A stretch of 64,000 bases of DNA, taken from Streptococcus penaeicida (GTDB taxonomy: Bacteria; Bacillota; Bacilli; Lactobacillales; Streptococcaceae). Where the stretch lies: contig NZ_LOCM01000020.1 in assembly GCF_002887775.1 (NCBI RefSeq), positions 1 to 64,000 of the forward strand, written 5' to 3'. Under the pieces are notes generated by a model. The model was given only the letters and a program-made list of their open reading frames with translations, did no database searches and was not told the DNA's origin. Position 1 is the first letter of the stretch. The number at the start of each line of letters is the position of its first letter. Below are positions 38,218 to 47,045 of the stretch, piece by piece. The position numbers and the translations under genes were made by a program.

Positions 38218-38493
38218 TTATTTTGCTAAACCTTTGATGGCTTTAAGATAGGCGTTTGTAGCTATCAACTCGAGAGTCGAAAGATTTAGTCGTCTATTTA
38301 ACTCATAACATTGCAATAATTGCCATTTCAAAAATGAAATGGCTTTTTTTGATTTTTCATTTAAGATGCGACGATATCTAACCTTAGTTATTGCCAAAGT
38401 GGACTGATTTAACCTATGTTGAAGTTCTTTATAGAGTATTCTAAAGTATAAAAAGATCTTACATGAATCTGACAGAAAAAATAAAATTTTAGA
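38218..38493 (-). other. Open frame without an ATG, possible gene remnant
   Basis: Part of the 390-bp gap between the DUF3272 and hicA genes. One minus-strand frame stays open for 91 codons, reading KIFLYFRILYKELQHRLNQS in the middle and ending STLELIATNAYLKAIKGLAK. The composition is protein-like and helical, a bit like small bacteriocin-immunity proteins, but there is no ATG and no ribosome site, and I do not recognise the family. Probably a truncated remnant. Confidence 0.3.
38322..38350 (+). terminator. Terminator-like hairpin upstream of hicAB
   Basis: GCCATTTC / GAAATGGC stem with a 6-nt loop and seven T on the plus strand. It would insulate hicAB from birA readthrough, though it is 310 bp past birA. 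Confidence 0.55.
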
Positions 38494-38534
38494 TCATAAA
38501 TAATTATTTTATTTATATCCTCTAAATTTAATAA

Positions 38535-38563
38535 TTGACACGTGTTTCAACACGTGTTATATT
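38535..38563 (+). promoter_or_regulatory. hicAB promoter with embedded operator palindrome
   Basis: -35 TTGACA (38535-38540), 17-bp spacer, -10 TATATT (38558-38563). The spacer is almost entirely the palindrome ACACGTGTT-TC-AACACGTGT (38538-38557), placed for autorepression by the HicB antitoxin. Confidence 0.8.
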
Positions 38564-38589
38564 ATTGGTGTAAGGAGAAACACAGTTTT

Positions 38590-38785
38590 ATGCCAAAAAC
38601 AAAACCTTACAGATTAGTTGTAAAAATCATGAAAAAAAAACGGTTGGGAAAAAGTCCGAACTGAAGGAAGTCATGAGATTTATCGCCATACAGATGGTCG
38701 GATGTGCCCCATTAAGTGTACAAAAAAAGATATACCTAGTGGAACATTAACTAATATTGTTCGTATCACAGGGCTGGACTTTTAA
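38590..38785 (+). pseudogene. hicA: HicA mRNA-interferase toxin, frameshifted in a poly-A tract
   Basis: Begins MPKTKPYRLVVKIM with AAGGAG upstream. A nine-A run (38632-38640) throws the frame to a stop after a few codons. With eight A it continues NGWEKVRTEGSHEIYRHTDG and on to a stop at 38785, giving about 64 residues with the HicA catalytic His in GSHEIYRH. HicA toxins are dsRBD-like ribonucleases neutralised by HicB. Slippage would inactivate the toxin reversibly; a homopolymer miscall is equally possible. Confidence 0.8.
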
Positions 38786-38819
38786 TTGTTCCCCCTTTGA
38801 TACCATAAGGAGGTACTGT

Positions 38820-39206
38820 ATGCTAGAAAAAATCTTATATCCCTGTATTATCACTGAGGAAGATAACGTATTTTATGTAAATTTCCCTGATATCAAAGCT
38901 TGCTTTACAGACGGAGATACTTTAGAAGAAGCCATTTATAATGCAAAAGACGTTTTGACTGGAGTACTCATTGATATGATAGCGAACAATGAAGAGTTTC
39001 CAAAACCTATTTTTCCTAAATACGAAGAAAATGAAAAAGTCGTATTTATTGATGTTTTAAAAAGCTATATTTATTCTAAGGCAGACAATCGTTCAATAAA
39101 AAAAACATTAACTATTCCAAAATGGCTTAATGATTTAGGCACAGAACAAGATATAAATTTTAGCCAGCTTCTTCAAGAAGCTTTAAAAGAGAAATTAAAT
39201 GCATAA
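38820..39206 (+). CDS. hicB: HicB antitoxin
   Basis: 128 residues. The N-terminal partial RNase H-like fold (YPCIITEEDNVFYVNFPDI, then CFTDGDTLEEAIYNAKDVL) is the HicB signature, and the C-terminal part (TIPKWLNDLGTEQDINFSQLLQEAL) is a DNA-binding ribbon-helix-helix-like segment. Strong SD (AAGGAGG). The start at 38820 follows this site; the longer open frame from 38757 overlaps hicA and is less likely. It would bind HicA and repress the promoter at 38535. Intact although its toxin is frameshifted. Confidence 0.85.
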   Translation: MLEKILYPCIITEEDNVFYVNFPDIKACFTDGDTLEEAIYNAKDVLTGVLIDMIANNEEFPKPIFPKYEENEKVVFIDVLKSYIYSKADNRSIKKTLTIPKWLNDLGTEQDINFSQLLQEALKEKLNA

Positions 39207-39210
39207 AATC

Positions 39211-39232
39211 AGCACCTGTAGGTGCTTTTTTC
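39211..39232 (+). terminator. Terminator after hicAB
   Basis: AGCACC / GGTGCT stem, 4-nt loop, six T on the plus strand. Confidence 0.85.
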
Positions 39233-39409
39233 TTATCAGAAAATATCATAATCTGTTATCCAACTTAACAAAATTCTATTTTTTATTTAAAGGAAATGTA
39301 AGATTTAAATATCTTTGCTATTAACACAAGCAGTATTAACCAAACACCATAAATGATTGTCTCTTAAATTTACAATTATTGTAATAAACAAAAAGAGCAT
39401 GGAGTCTTC

Positions 39410-39458
39410 TGAACCGCCCATCAAAAGTTAGAATAACTCTAACTTTGGGGACGGTTCA
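39410..39458. repeat. 49-bp imperfect palindrome, possible IS-end or MITE remnant
   Basis: TGAACCG-CCC and GGG-CGGTTCA ends enclose AAAGTTAGA / TCTAACTTT around a short centre. The outer sequence resembles IS3-type terminal repeats set tail to tail without a transposase. It could also act as the dnaX terminator on the minus strand, although the T run lies about 20 nt beyond the stem. No clear target duplication. Confidence 0.5.
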
Positions 39459-39476
39459 TTTCTTCCCATCTCTTTT

Positions 39477-41159
39477 TTAATCTTCACTCGTTTTAATTTT
39501 ATCCATTAAAAAGTCAAAACCTTCCGGTATCTCGGTTGTAGGTTTTTCTTCAACCACTTCTTGTGATTGGGATTTCATCTGTTTAGCAAATTCACTGCGG
39601 ATATGGTTAAAGTCAGCTCTGGGAACAGCCAAAATATTTGGTGAAAAACCAGCTGCCTTACTCATAATATTGCCAAAAACATCATTCAAATCTTTACGAT
39701 TCATGGCTTGTTCAGCATTAAAAGCTGCTTCAAAGGCAAGAATGGCATTCTCTCCGTTAGCCAAAACAGGTTCTGACCCTAAAAGCAAGGCCCGATCTTG
39801 TGCTGAAATGGAATCCAGAATTTCATTCCAAGCCGATTTCAAGGATTCTAAATATTGTCTTGATTTCTCACTATCTTGAACCGTTTCTTCCATAATAGTC
39901 AAGATTTTTTGACGATCCACCTTGTAGGTAAAGGTTTGACGACTCTTAACAGCTCTGACAGGAGTTGAGGACTGGCTTGTTCCCTGAAGTCCCTGAGATT
40001 CCATTTTCTCAATAGATTCTTTTAGCAGCGCGACTTCGGTCCTGAGACTTTCTAACTGGGCCACCAAATCTGGCGATGCTTCTAAGCTGCTGATCTCGCC
40101 AGGATTAGCCAAAGCAATGGTCATCATTTCTGCATAAATGCGAGGATGAGACCCTTTTTTAATTTCCGGCAGATAATGGGTAATGGTCGCAATCATGGCA
40201 TAAATTTCCTGGCTATTCAGTTGCAGGTTATCTTGAAAATGCTGAGATTGGAAGTACAAATCCGAACCCGCCTTGGCCAAAAGGAGGTCACGCAAATAGG
40301 TTAGTAGGTCAGTGGCAAAACGACTCATGCTCTTGCCATTTTCGAAAATCGTGGCCAGTTGAGCAAGTGCTTCTTGGGCATTCTTTTGCTTAATCTCAAA
40401 AACATAAGTGTCCAGTGCCGCCAAGCTAATTGAGCCTGTGATTTCTTCAGCAATGGCCAAATCCACTTGATCCTCAGAAGATAAACTGAGGGCTTGATCC
40501 AAAATCGACAAGGCATCACGCATACCCCCTTCAGCACGGCGAGCAATTAAATCAAGAGCTCCCTCCTGATAAGGAATGTCTTCTGTCTCTAAAATCCAAG
40601 CCATGTGATTGGCAATATCATTTTGCTTGATAGACTTAAACTCAAAGCGTTGGACTCGTGATAAGATGGTCGCTGGAATTTTATGAAGTTCAGTAGTTGC
40701 CAAAATAAAGACAACATTTTCAGTCGGTTCTTCCAAGGTTTTCAAAAGGGCATTAAAGGCACCCGTCGATAACATGTGGACCTCATCAATGATGTATACT
40801 TTATAGGTGGCACGACTTGGGGCATAGGTCGATTTATCGCGAATATCCCGAATCTCATCAACACCATTATTCGAAGCTGCATCGATTTCAATAACATCTT
40901 CTAAGCTACCATTAGTAATATCATGACAAATATCACAGTTATTACATGGTTCACCATCTACTTGATTGGGGCAGTTCATGGCTTTGGCAAAAATTTTGGC
41001 AGCTGAAGTCTTCCCTGTCCCACGAGGTCCAGAGAAAAGGTAGGCATGACTAATTTTTCCACTAGCTACTGCTTGTTTCAAGGTTGTCGAAACGACTTTT
41101 TGTCCAACCATTTCAGAAAAAGTCTGGCTGCGATATTTTCGATATAAGGCTTGATACAT
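39477..41159 (-). CDS. dnaX: DNA polymerase III gamma/tau subunit
   Basis: 560 residues. Clamp-loader ATPase: Walker A GPRGTGKTSAAK near 45, zinc-binding Cys cluster (CPNQ...CNNCDIC) near 64-79, Walker B YIIDEVHML near 125, the SRVQRF sensor 1 region near 167, and a C-terminal extension expected in tau-type proteins. The ATG shares a base with the stop of the upstream GAF gene, with GGAG as ribosome site, so the two are coupled. No slippery frameshift site was evident. Confidence 0.92.
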   Translation of the reverse strand: MYQALYRKYRSQTFSEMVGQKVVSTTLKQAVASGKISHAYLFSGPRGTGKTSAAKIFAKAMNCPNQVDGEPCNNCDICHDITNGSLEDVIEIDAASNNGVDEIRDIRDKSTYAPSRATYKVYIIDEVHMLSTGAFNALLKTLEEPTENVVFILATTELHKIPATILSRVQRFEFKSIKQNDIANHMAWILETEDIPYQEGALDLIARRAEGGMRDALSILDQALSLSSEDQVDLAIAEEITGSISLAALDTYVFEIKQKNAQEALAQLATIFENGKSMSRFATDLLTYLRDLLLAKAGSDLYFQSQHFQDNLQLNSQEIYAMIATITHYLPEIKKGSHPRIYAEMMTIALANPGEISSLEASPDLVAQLESLRTEVALLKESIEKMESQGLQGTSQSSTPVRAVKSRQTFTYKVDRQKILTIMEETVQDSEKSRQYLESLKSAWNEILDSISAQDRALLLGSEPVLANGENAILAFEAAFNAEQAMNRKDLNDVFGNIMSKAAGFSPNILAVPRADFNHIRSEFAKQMKSQSQEVVEEKPTTEIPEGFDFLMDKIKTSED

Positions 41160-41656
41160 TAATTTTCAACTCCAAACATTTCAAAATTAAAGTGGCTAGC
41201 TTGGACTAATATTTCCAAAAAGGCCTCCAAATACTTTTGATCTACCTGATCATAATCGTCAACCAATTCCGAATCCAAATCAAGAACCCCCACTAATTTT
41301 TGATTCTTAAAAATGGGGATGACGATTTCGCTACGAGCTTTGGAATCACAAGAAATATAATTGGCATGTTTGGTAACATCCGCAACAATTAAAGTCTTTT
41401 CTTCCAAAGCAGCCTGACCACAGACACCTTTACCTAAGGGGATATGGACACAGGAAACACCACCTTGAAAAGGTCCTAAAATTAATTCCTGACCATCAAA
41501 TAAGTAAAAACCGGTAAAAACGGAGTGTGGCAAGGTAGTCATCAAAAGAGCGCTGGCATTTGATAGATTAGCCAAGGCATTGCTTTCATTAGCAAACAGG
41601 GCTTTTGCCTGTTCAATCATTAATTGGTAATTCATTTCTTTAGTGGTCGTATTCAT
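41159..41656 (-). CDS. GAF-domain free methionine-(R)-sulfoxide reductase
   Basis: 165 residues from 41656 (MNTTTKEMNY). A single GAF domain with the fRMsr Cys pattern: GGVSCVHIPLGKGVCGQAA and YISCDSKARSEIVIPI contain the three conserved cysteines. Reduces free Met-R-sulfoxide. No ribosome-binding site precedes the ATG; an extended -10 (TGG-TATAAT) ends 6 nt upstream, so the message should be leaderless. The in-frame extension to 41728 runs through this promoter and is rejected. Co-transcribed with dnaX, a pairing seen in other streptococci. Confidence 0.85.
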   Translation of the reverse strand: MNTTTKEMNYQLMIEQAKALFANESNALANLSNASALLMTTLPHSVFTGFYLFDGQELILGPFQGGVSCVHIPLGKGVCGQAALEEKTLIVADVTKHANYISCDSKARSEIVIPIFKNQKLVGVLDLDSELVDDYDQVDQKYLEAFLEILVQASHFNFEMFGVEN

Positions 41657-41662
41657 TGTTCT

Positions 41663-41671
41663 ATTATACCA
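41663..41671 (-). promoter_or_regulatory. Extended -10 of the fRMsr-dnaX operon
   Basis: TGG-TATAAT at 41671-41663, exactly 6 nt before the ATG at 41656. No good -35 is visible, consistent with an extended -10 promoter. Confidence 0.75.
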
Positions 41672-41718
41672 TACCTGTCCCTTTTCTTTAAGATTTACTT
41701 TTCTCACAAAGAGCAAGT

Positions 41719-41745
41719 AAAAAGCCAAGACATATAGCCCTGGCT
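41719..41745 (-). terminator. Terminator after udk-DUF1294
   Basis: AAGCCAGGG / CTTGGCTT type stem with mismatches, then five T on the minus strand. Confidence 0.65.
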
Positions 41746-41757
41746 TGTACTGCTATT

Positions 41758-42036
41758 CTATTTTTGGAAAAAATAAACATAAATATAATAGGCTGCTACA
41801 AAGATAATGGCAATGCCTAGATACCAAGAAACTTGGAAGTACCATTTTTGCGTCTTATGATGGAAAAGTTTACCACCTAATAGTGCACCGAAACCACCAA
41901 AGAAAAGGGCTGAAAGAATCAATGTCCGTTCTGAAATACGCCATTGGTCCTTAATGGCTTTGCGCTTGTCGATGCCATATAAGGCAAAAACAACGATGTT
42001 CCAGGTTAATAATATACTTAAAAGGGCGATGACCAA
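41758..42036 (-). CDS. DUF1294 membrane protein
   Basis: 92 residues with three hydrophobic segments and the DUF1294 signature: NIVVFALYGIDKRKA near 13-27, FFGGFGALLGGKLFHHKT near 45-62 and a closing helix. Function unknown. It begins 2 bp after the udk stop and is certainly in the same operon. Confidence 0.8.
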   Translation of the reverse strand: MVIALLSILLTWNIVVFALYGIDKRKAIKDQWRISERTLILSALFFGGFGALLGGKLFHHKTQKWYFQVSWYLGIAIIFVAAYYIYVYFFQK

Positions 42037-42038
42037 TC

Positions 42039-42674
42039 CTACTCTCCTTGATGTTCTGCTAGAATACTAGCAATTTTAGTATTGATTAAATCAATAGCGA
42101 CAACATTACTTACCCCTTCAGGCACAATAATATCAGCATAACGTTTACTTGGTTCAATAAATTGATGGTACATTGGCTTTACAACTGTTGTATATTGCTC
42201 AATAATGCTATCCAAACTTCTACCACGTTCCATCATATCACGTTTAATGCGACGGATAATCCGGATATCATCATCGGTATCAACAAATAATTTGATATCC
42301 ATTAATTCACGCAGACGTTCATCTTCTAAAACAAGAATTCCTTCGACGATGATAACATCTTGTGGCTCTTGTCTAAAGGTCTTATCACTTCTGGTATGAG
42401 CTTTGTAGTCATAAACCGGAATATCGACTGGGCGACCTTGAAGCAATTCTTTTAATTGCTCAATCATAAAATCCGTTTCAAAAGCTAGTGGATGGTCATA
42501 ATTAGTTTTGACACGTTCCTCAAAACTGAGATGAGCTTGATCTCGGTAATAGGAGTCATGTTGAATCATGGCAATCCGAGCATTTGGGAAGCTGTCCAAA
42601 ATTGCTCTGGAAACACTGGTTTTTCCGCCTCCGGAACCACCTGTTACACCGATAATAATGGGTTTCTTGTGCAT
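42039..42674 (-). CDS. udk: Uridine kinase
   Basis: 211 residues. Phosphorylates uridine and cytidine in pyrimidine salvage. P-loop [15 protein letters not shown] (9-23), HDSYYRDQ near 39, the [10 protein letters not shown] segment near 59 and [22 protein letters not shown] near 132-153 are typical. Intact. First gene of the unit with DUF1294; a divergent promoter region separates it from the DEAD-box gene. Confidence 0.93.
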   Translation of the reverse strand: MHKKPIIIGVTGGSGGGKTSVSRAILDSFPNARIAMIQHDSYYRDQAHLSFEERVKTNYDHPLAFETDFMIEQLKELLQGRPVDIPVYDYKAHTRSDKTFRQEPQDVIIVEGILVLEDERLRELMDIKLFVDTDDDIRIIRRIKRDMMERGRSLDSIIEQYTTVVKPMYHQFIEPSKRYADIIVPEGVSNVVAIDLINTKIASILAEHQGE

Positions 42675-42792
42675 GTGTTACTCCGTCTCTAAAAGTCTTC
42701 GGTATATTTTACCAAATTTCCTATCAATTTGCTATCTATTCTGATTATTAAATACAAGACTTGGATTTTTAGGAACTTAGGCTTTTTCATGC

Positions 42793-42798
42793 TATAAT
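42793..42798 (+). promoter_or_regulatory. -10 element of the DEAD-box helicase gene
   Basis: TGC-TATAAT, an extended -10, 28 nt before the ATG, leaving a normal leader with AAAGGA as ribosome site. Confidence 0.65.
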
Positions 42799-42825
42799 GG
42801 AATAACTAAAGTTAAAGGAATTTAC

Positions 42826-43908
42826 ATGATTACAAAATTACCGCAAATTTGGCAAAATCAATTATCTGAACGCCAATTTAATCAATTCACTCCAATTCAA
42901 GAAGCAGTTTTTCATCCCATCTTGGATGGACAAAATATCCTAGGGATTAGTCCGACAGGAACAGGAAAAACCCTAGCTTATCTACTTCCAAGCCTCTTAA
43001 AGATTGAGAGTAAAAAAGCACAACAACTCTTAATATTAGCTCCAAATACCGAGTTAGCTGGACAAATTTTCGAAGTAACAAAGGAATGGGCAGAGCCACT
43101 AGACTTAGTTGCGCAACTCTTTATATCAGGTACAAGCCAAAAACGTCAAATTGAACGCCTAAAAAAAGGGCCCCAAATTATTATTGGAACACCTGGTCGG
43201 GTCTTTGAATTAATTCAACATAAAAAAATTAAGATGATGAATGTCGATACCATCATCCTAGATGAATTTGATGAACTCCTAGGTGATTCACAATTCCGAT
43301 TTGTTCAAAAAATAGCTCACCATGTTCCACGTGATCATCAAATGATTTATATGAGTGCAACCGATAACGTCTCTAAAGATGTCCTTGAAACAGGTACTCA
43401 GACCATTGACTTAACTGGAGAAGGTTTAAGTAATTTAGAACACTTTTATATTCAAGTTGAAAAAAGAGATCGTCTCGATCTCTTACGGAAATTTGCTAAT
43501 ATTCCCGATTTCAGAGCCTTAGTCTTTTTCAACAGTCTCTCTGACTTAGGTGCAACTGAAGAAAAATTACAATTTATGGGCACTAATGCAGTATCACTTG
43601 CAAGTGATGTTAATGTTAAATTCCGCAAAACTATTTTAGAAAAATTCAAGGATCATCAAATTCCCTTATTATTGGCGACCGATTTAGTAGGTCGTGGTAT
43701 TGATATCGACCAATTAGAATATGTCATTCAGTTTGAAGTTGCGCGTGACAAAGAGAATTATACGCACCGAGCTGGTCGAACTGGTCGAATGGGTAAAGCA
43801 GGTAGTGTCATCACTTTAGTCAATCATCCTGAGGATGTCAAAAAATTAAAGAAATTTGCTCAGGTTTCTGAACTAACTTTACGAAATCAAGAATTAAAAA
43901 GAAAATAA
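42826..43908 (+). CDS. DEAD-box RNA helicase (DEFD variant)
   Basis: 360 residues: both RecA-like domains without a C-terminal RNA-binding extension. Q motif FTPIQEAVF, motif I SPTGTGKT, Ia PNTELAGQ, Ib TPGRV, motif II DEFD in place of DEAD, motif III SAT, then LVFFNS, VGRGIDI and HRAGRTGR. A minimal cytosolic helicase of the CshB-like or YfmL-like type, likely in ribosome assembly or cold growth. The DEFD variant keeps the acidic pair. Flanked by its own promoter and terminator. Confidence 0.88.
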   Translation: MITKLPQIWQNQLSERQFNQFTPIQEAVFHPILDGQNILGISPTGTGKTLAYLLPSLLKIESKKAQQLLILAPNTELAGQIFEVTKEWAEPLDLVAQLFISGTSQKRQIERLKKGPQIIIGTPGRVFELIQHKKIKMMNVDTIILDEFDELLGDSQFRFVQKIAHHVPRDHQMIYMSATDNVSKDVLETGTQTIDLTGEGLSNLEHFYIQVEKRDRLDLLRKFANIPDFRALVFFNSLSDLGATEEKLQFMGTNAVSLASDVNVKFRKTILEKFKDHQIPLLLATDLVGRGIDIDQLEYVIQFEVARDKENYTHRAGRTGRMGKAGSVITLVNHPEDVKKLKKFAQVSELTLRNQELKRK

Positions 43909-43920
43909 TAGTTAAAAAAA

Positions 43921-43961
43921 AAAAGTGAGTCTAGGATGAAATGTCCGAGACTCACTTTTTT
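43921..43961. terminator. Bidirectional terminator between the helicase and deacetylase genes
   Basis: AAAAGTGAGTCT-GGA / TCC-AGACTCACTTTT stem with A and T runs on the two sides, serving the convergent genes. Confidence 0.85.
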
Positions 43962-43970
43962 ACTACTGAC

Positions 43971-45262
43971 TTAACTATGTCCCATTAACTGACTAACAGT
44001 GACACACTTATAACCTTCTTTTTTAAAATATTCTAATATGGTCGGTAGTGCTTCTACTGTCGTTTTATGAATATCATGCATCAAAACAACGCCACCTGGT
44101 TGCAATTGACTTTTGATATTTGCCATCATGGTTGGGTATTATGATTATCCCAATCTCTAGTATCAACTGTCCAAAGCATCTGATTCATTGCTGAAGCTTT
44201 TTTGACAACTTCATTTGTTGCACCATAAGGTGGCCTTAAATATATAGGCTTTTGGCCACAAGCCTTAGCAATGGCATCATTTGTTGATTGAACTTGATTT
44301 TGAATTTGCTCTGGGGCCAATTTAGTTAGATTGGGATGGTCCCACGAATGATTACCAATCTCATTACCACTGTCATGTACCTTCTTAACAAGTTCCTGAT
44401 TTGCTGCTACTTTAGATCCTAGCATAAAGAAAGTTGCTTTAGCCCCATATTTAGCTAATAATTCTAATACTCGAGGAGTTGTCTCTGGATTAGGACCATC
44501 ATCAAAAGTTAGAGCTACCATTTTTTCGTTAGCAACTTTTGCTGCAGCTTCCTCTTTTTTCTTTTTCTGATAATCGTCATAGGCTACTTTAGTTTGACCA
44601 CTTAAATAGATAGGATTAATCACATCGAAGAGATTCTGGAAAGCTATCTCTTTTTTATCCTGGACAAGGATACTATTCTCATCTATTTTAAGGGAATCAC
44701 TTAAAACGCCATTTTTTTCTGTTAGATGACCTGTAAGTGTCGGATCAAATACAGTATCTGGATCTAATTTTTTAATTTCCTCAGCTATTCGGTCTATATG
44801 ACCATTAACCAAATCTGTCACTCGAAATTGCTGATAGTCATTCGTGACATGATAGCTACTGATAACCTTGTCAGATTTCTTAGTCACTTTTAAGAATCCC
44901 TTGCGATAAGTTACTTGATGAATACTTGCTAGTTTAACATTTTGCAAGGAGCTTTTAGTGAATTTCGGAATTATCAGAACAAATTCAGAATCTGATCTTT
45001 TCTCTTTATATAATGATAGCGGTAAATTTCCTTGGTAAAAATCGGCATTATTTTTTAAGGGGGCAAAATAATAAAAGTCAACTTTTCCTTGCTTTAAGTT
45101 TTCTAATGATTGATAGGCTCCTTCTTCCTTTAAGGCATTTTTTTCCTGCTTAATAATCTCGTTTAGTTTCCCTTGAATATATTTTTCATGAAAAAGAAAG
45201 GCTGAAAGACTAAAACCCAAAATGAGAAAAAGGGTAATAATGATATATGAAAGTTTCTTCAT
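43971..45262 (-). pseudogene. pgdA: Polysaccharide deacetylase (PgdA-like), frameshifted
   Basis: Membrane-anchored peptidoglycan deacetylase. Residues 5-24 form a membrane anchor, a stalk region follows, and the NodB catalytic domain starts near 245: VALTFDDGPNPETTP (Asp pair), GNHSWDHPN (His metal ligands) and LRPPYGATN. The frame ends at 44126 after WDNHNTQP, and the last motif, GGVVLMHDIHKTTVEALP with the catalytic His, lies one base off and runs to a stop at 43971. One base is missing near 44130. Repaired length is about 430 residues. Such enzymes protect against lysozyme. Confidence 0.85.
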
Positions 45263-45388
45263 AGTTTCTCCTTATAAAACTGTATCATTAGTTTAACACA
45301 AGACACCCAAAAAAGAAATGAATATTCCGAAATTTATCATCATAAAATTATTAAATAATAGAAAAATTAGAATCTTGCTATTGATAAA

Positions 45389-45426
45389 CAAAAAAACTAG
45401 CTATTCCGAAAATGGAATAACTAGTT
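45389..45426 (-). terminator. Terminator after gapN
   Basis: AACTAGTTATTCC / GGAATAGCTAGTT stem with one mismatch, followed by seven T on the minus strand. Confidence 0.85.
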
Positions 45427-45464
45427 CTTAATGAATTTATTATTGTATGGACTTGACTGGGTAA

Positions 45465-46892
45465 TTATGCAATGTCAAAAACAATTGATTTTAAGTTAGT
45501 CATAGCATCAATTGAGTATTTAACACCTTGAACGCCTGCACCAGATTTCTTAGCTCCTAAGAATGGGAAGTTATCTGTACCACGTTGGGTTTTGTTGTTA
45601 AGATGAACTGTTCCAACTTCCAATTGCTCTGCAATAGCAAAGGCATTTGGGAAATTATTTGTAAAGACAGAAGCTTGCAAACCATACTCTGAAGCATTTG
45701 AAATTTCGATAGCTTCTTCAACTGATTTAACACGGATGAATGGTAAGACTGGTCCAAATGGTTCTTCCCAAGCTAAACGCATATCTGTCGTCACATTATC
45801 AAAGACTACAGGTGAAATCAAATTATCTTCACGTTTGATTTCAGTTAAGGCTTTGGCACCTTTGTCAGTTGCGTCATTAATCAGTCCCTCAACAAAATCA
45901 GCTGCTTTTGTATCAATCAATGGCGTAATATCAGCATTGTCAGCTGGCATGCCAACAGATAATTTAGACACAAGGTCACAAACATGTTTTTCAAGATCAT
46001 CAGCAACTGAATCCATCACTAATACTCGTTTAACAGCTGTACAACGTTGTCCTGAATAACCAAAGGCACCTGCAACGATATTTTTTGCTGCTAAAGCTAA
46101 ATCAGCATCTTCTAAAACAATTGCAGAGTCTTTACCACCAAGTTCTAACATGATAGGACGCATACCAGCCAATTGACCGATACGTTCTCCAACTGGAGTT
46201 GAACCTGTAAAGTTGATGAAGTTAACAGCGTCATGTTCTACAATGTAGTCACCAATAACTGAACCACGTCCTGTAATTGTGTTAAAGACCCCAGCAGGTA
46301 CACCAGCTTCAGCAAATACTTCAGCTAATAAAAGACCTGAAATTGAACCTTGTGTTGGTGGTTTAAGGGCTACAACATTCCCAGCGATGAGAGCTGGAGC
46401 AATTTTAGAACCTGCTAAATTAATTGGATAGTTAAATGGTGAAATGGCTAGTACCAGACCCACAGGTTCATGGCGAACAATAGCAATTTTTTTCTTACTT
46501 GATGCTTCAAAACTTCCGCCTTCAAGGACTTCACCTTCCATACGGATGCCTTCTTCTGCTGCATAGTTGATAATCTCAGCTGTACGAACAACTTCGCTGA
46601 CAGCTGCTTTATGACCTTTAGCAACTTCTTTTGAAAGAATAGCACCAATTTTTTCAGCATCACGAACTAGGATATCAGCTGCTTTGTGTAGAATTGCTGC
46701 ACGTTCAACATAAGAAAGTTCACGCCATGCTGGAAAGGCTTTTTTAGCAGAATCATAGACAAAGTCTACTTCTTCTGTTGACATAGCAGGTACTGAACCG
46801 AGTTCTTCACCTGTAGCTGGAGCATAGATTTTAATTTCATTTTCAGAAAGTTTCCACTCTCCGTTGACAAGATTTTTATACTGTTTAGTCAA
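45465..46892 (-). CDS. gapN: NADP-dependent non-phosphorylating glyceraldehyde-3-phosphate dehydrogenase
   Basis: 475 residues. Oxidises glyceraldehyde 3-phosphate to 3-phosphoglycerate, making NADPH; the main NADPH source in streptococci that lack the oxidative pentose phosphate pathway. Catalytic Cys284 (GQRCTAVKR) and Glu250 (IMLELGGKD) fall at the positions known from S. mutans GapN, as does FTGSTPVG near 228. The start codon is TTG at 46892, with AAGGAG 9 nt upstream. A CodY-like box lies about 75 bp upstream. Confidence 0.93.
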   Translation of the reverse strand: MTKQYKNLVNGEWKLSENEIKIYAPATGEELGSVPAMSTEEVDFVYDSAKKAFPAWRELSYVERAAILHKAADILVRDAEKIGAILSKEVAKGHKAAVSEVVRTAEIINYAAEEGIRMEGEVLEGGSFEASSKKKIAIVRHEPVGLVLAISPFNYPINLAGSKIAPALIAGNVVALKPPTQGSISGLLLAEVFAEAGVPAGVFNTITGRGSVIGDYIVEHDAVNFINFTGSTPVGERIGQLAGMRPIMLELGGKDSAIVLEDADLALAAKNIVAGAFGYSGQRCTAVKRVLVMDSVADDLEKHVCDLVSKLSVGMPADNADITPLIDTKAADFVEGLINDATDKGAKALTEIKREDNLISPVVFDNVTTDMRLAWEEPFGPVLPFIRVKSVEEAIEISNASEYGLQASVFTNNFPNAFAIAEQLEVGTVHLNNKTQRGTDNFPFLGAKKSGAGVQGVKYSIDAMTNLKSIVFDIA

Positions 46893-46965
46893 TTTACTTA
46901 TCTCCTTTTTAGATAATACAACTATTCTATCACTTTTTCAGGATATTTCAATCTTCTGATATGGT

Positions 46966-46980
46966 TATTGTCAGAAAATT
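46966..46980 (-). promoter_or_regulatory. CodY-like box upstream of gapN
   Basis: AATTTTCTGACAATA matches the CodY consensus AATTTTCWGAAAATT at 13 of 15 positions. Confidence 0.4.
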
Positions 46981-47013
46981 ATAAAAATTTGATACATCAA
47001 ATTGTTGAGTACA

Positions 47014-47041
47014 TAAAAAGAAGTTGGTTTCCCAACTCCTT
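47014..47041 (-). terminator. Terminator after ptsI
   Basis: AGTTGGG / CCAACT stem with flanking AAGG/CTTCTT and five T on the minus strand, just beyond the stop at 47046. Confidence 0.8.
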
Positions 47042-47045
47042 ATAA

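Noticed and set aside
42793..42826. DEAD-box helicase as another leaderless gene
   Set aside because: Its -10 lies 27 nt before the ATG and AAAGGA provides a ribosome site, so it has a normal leader.
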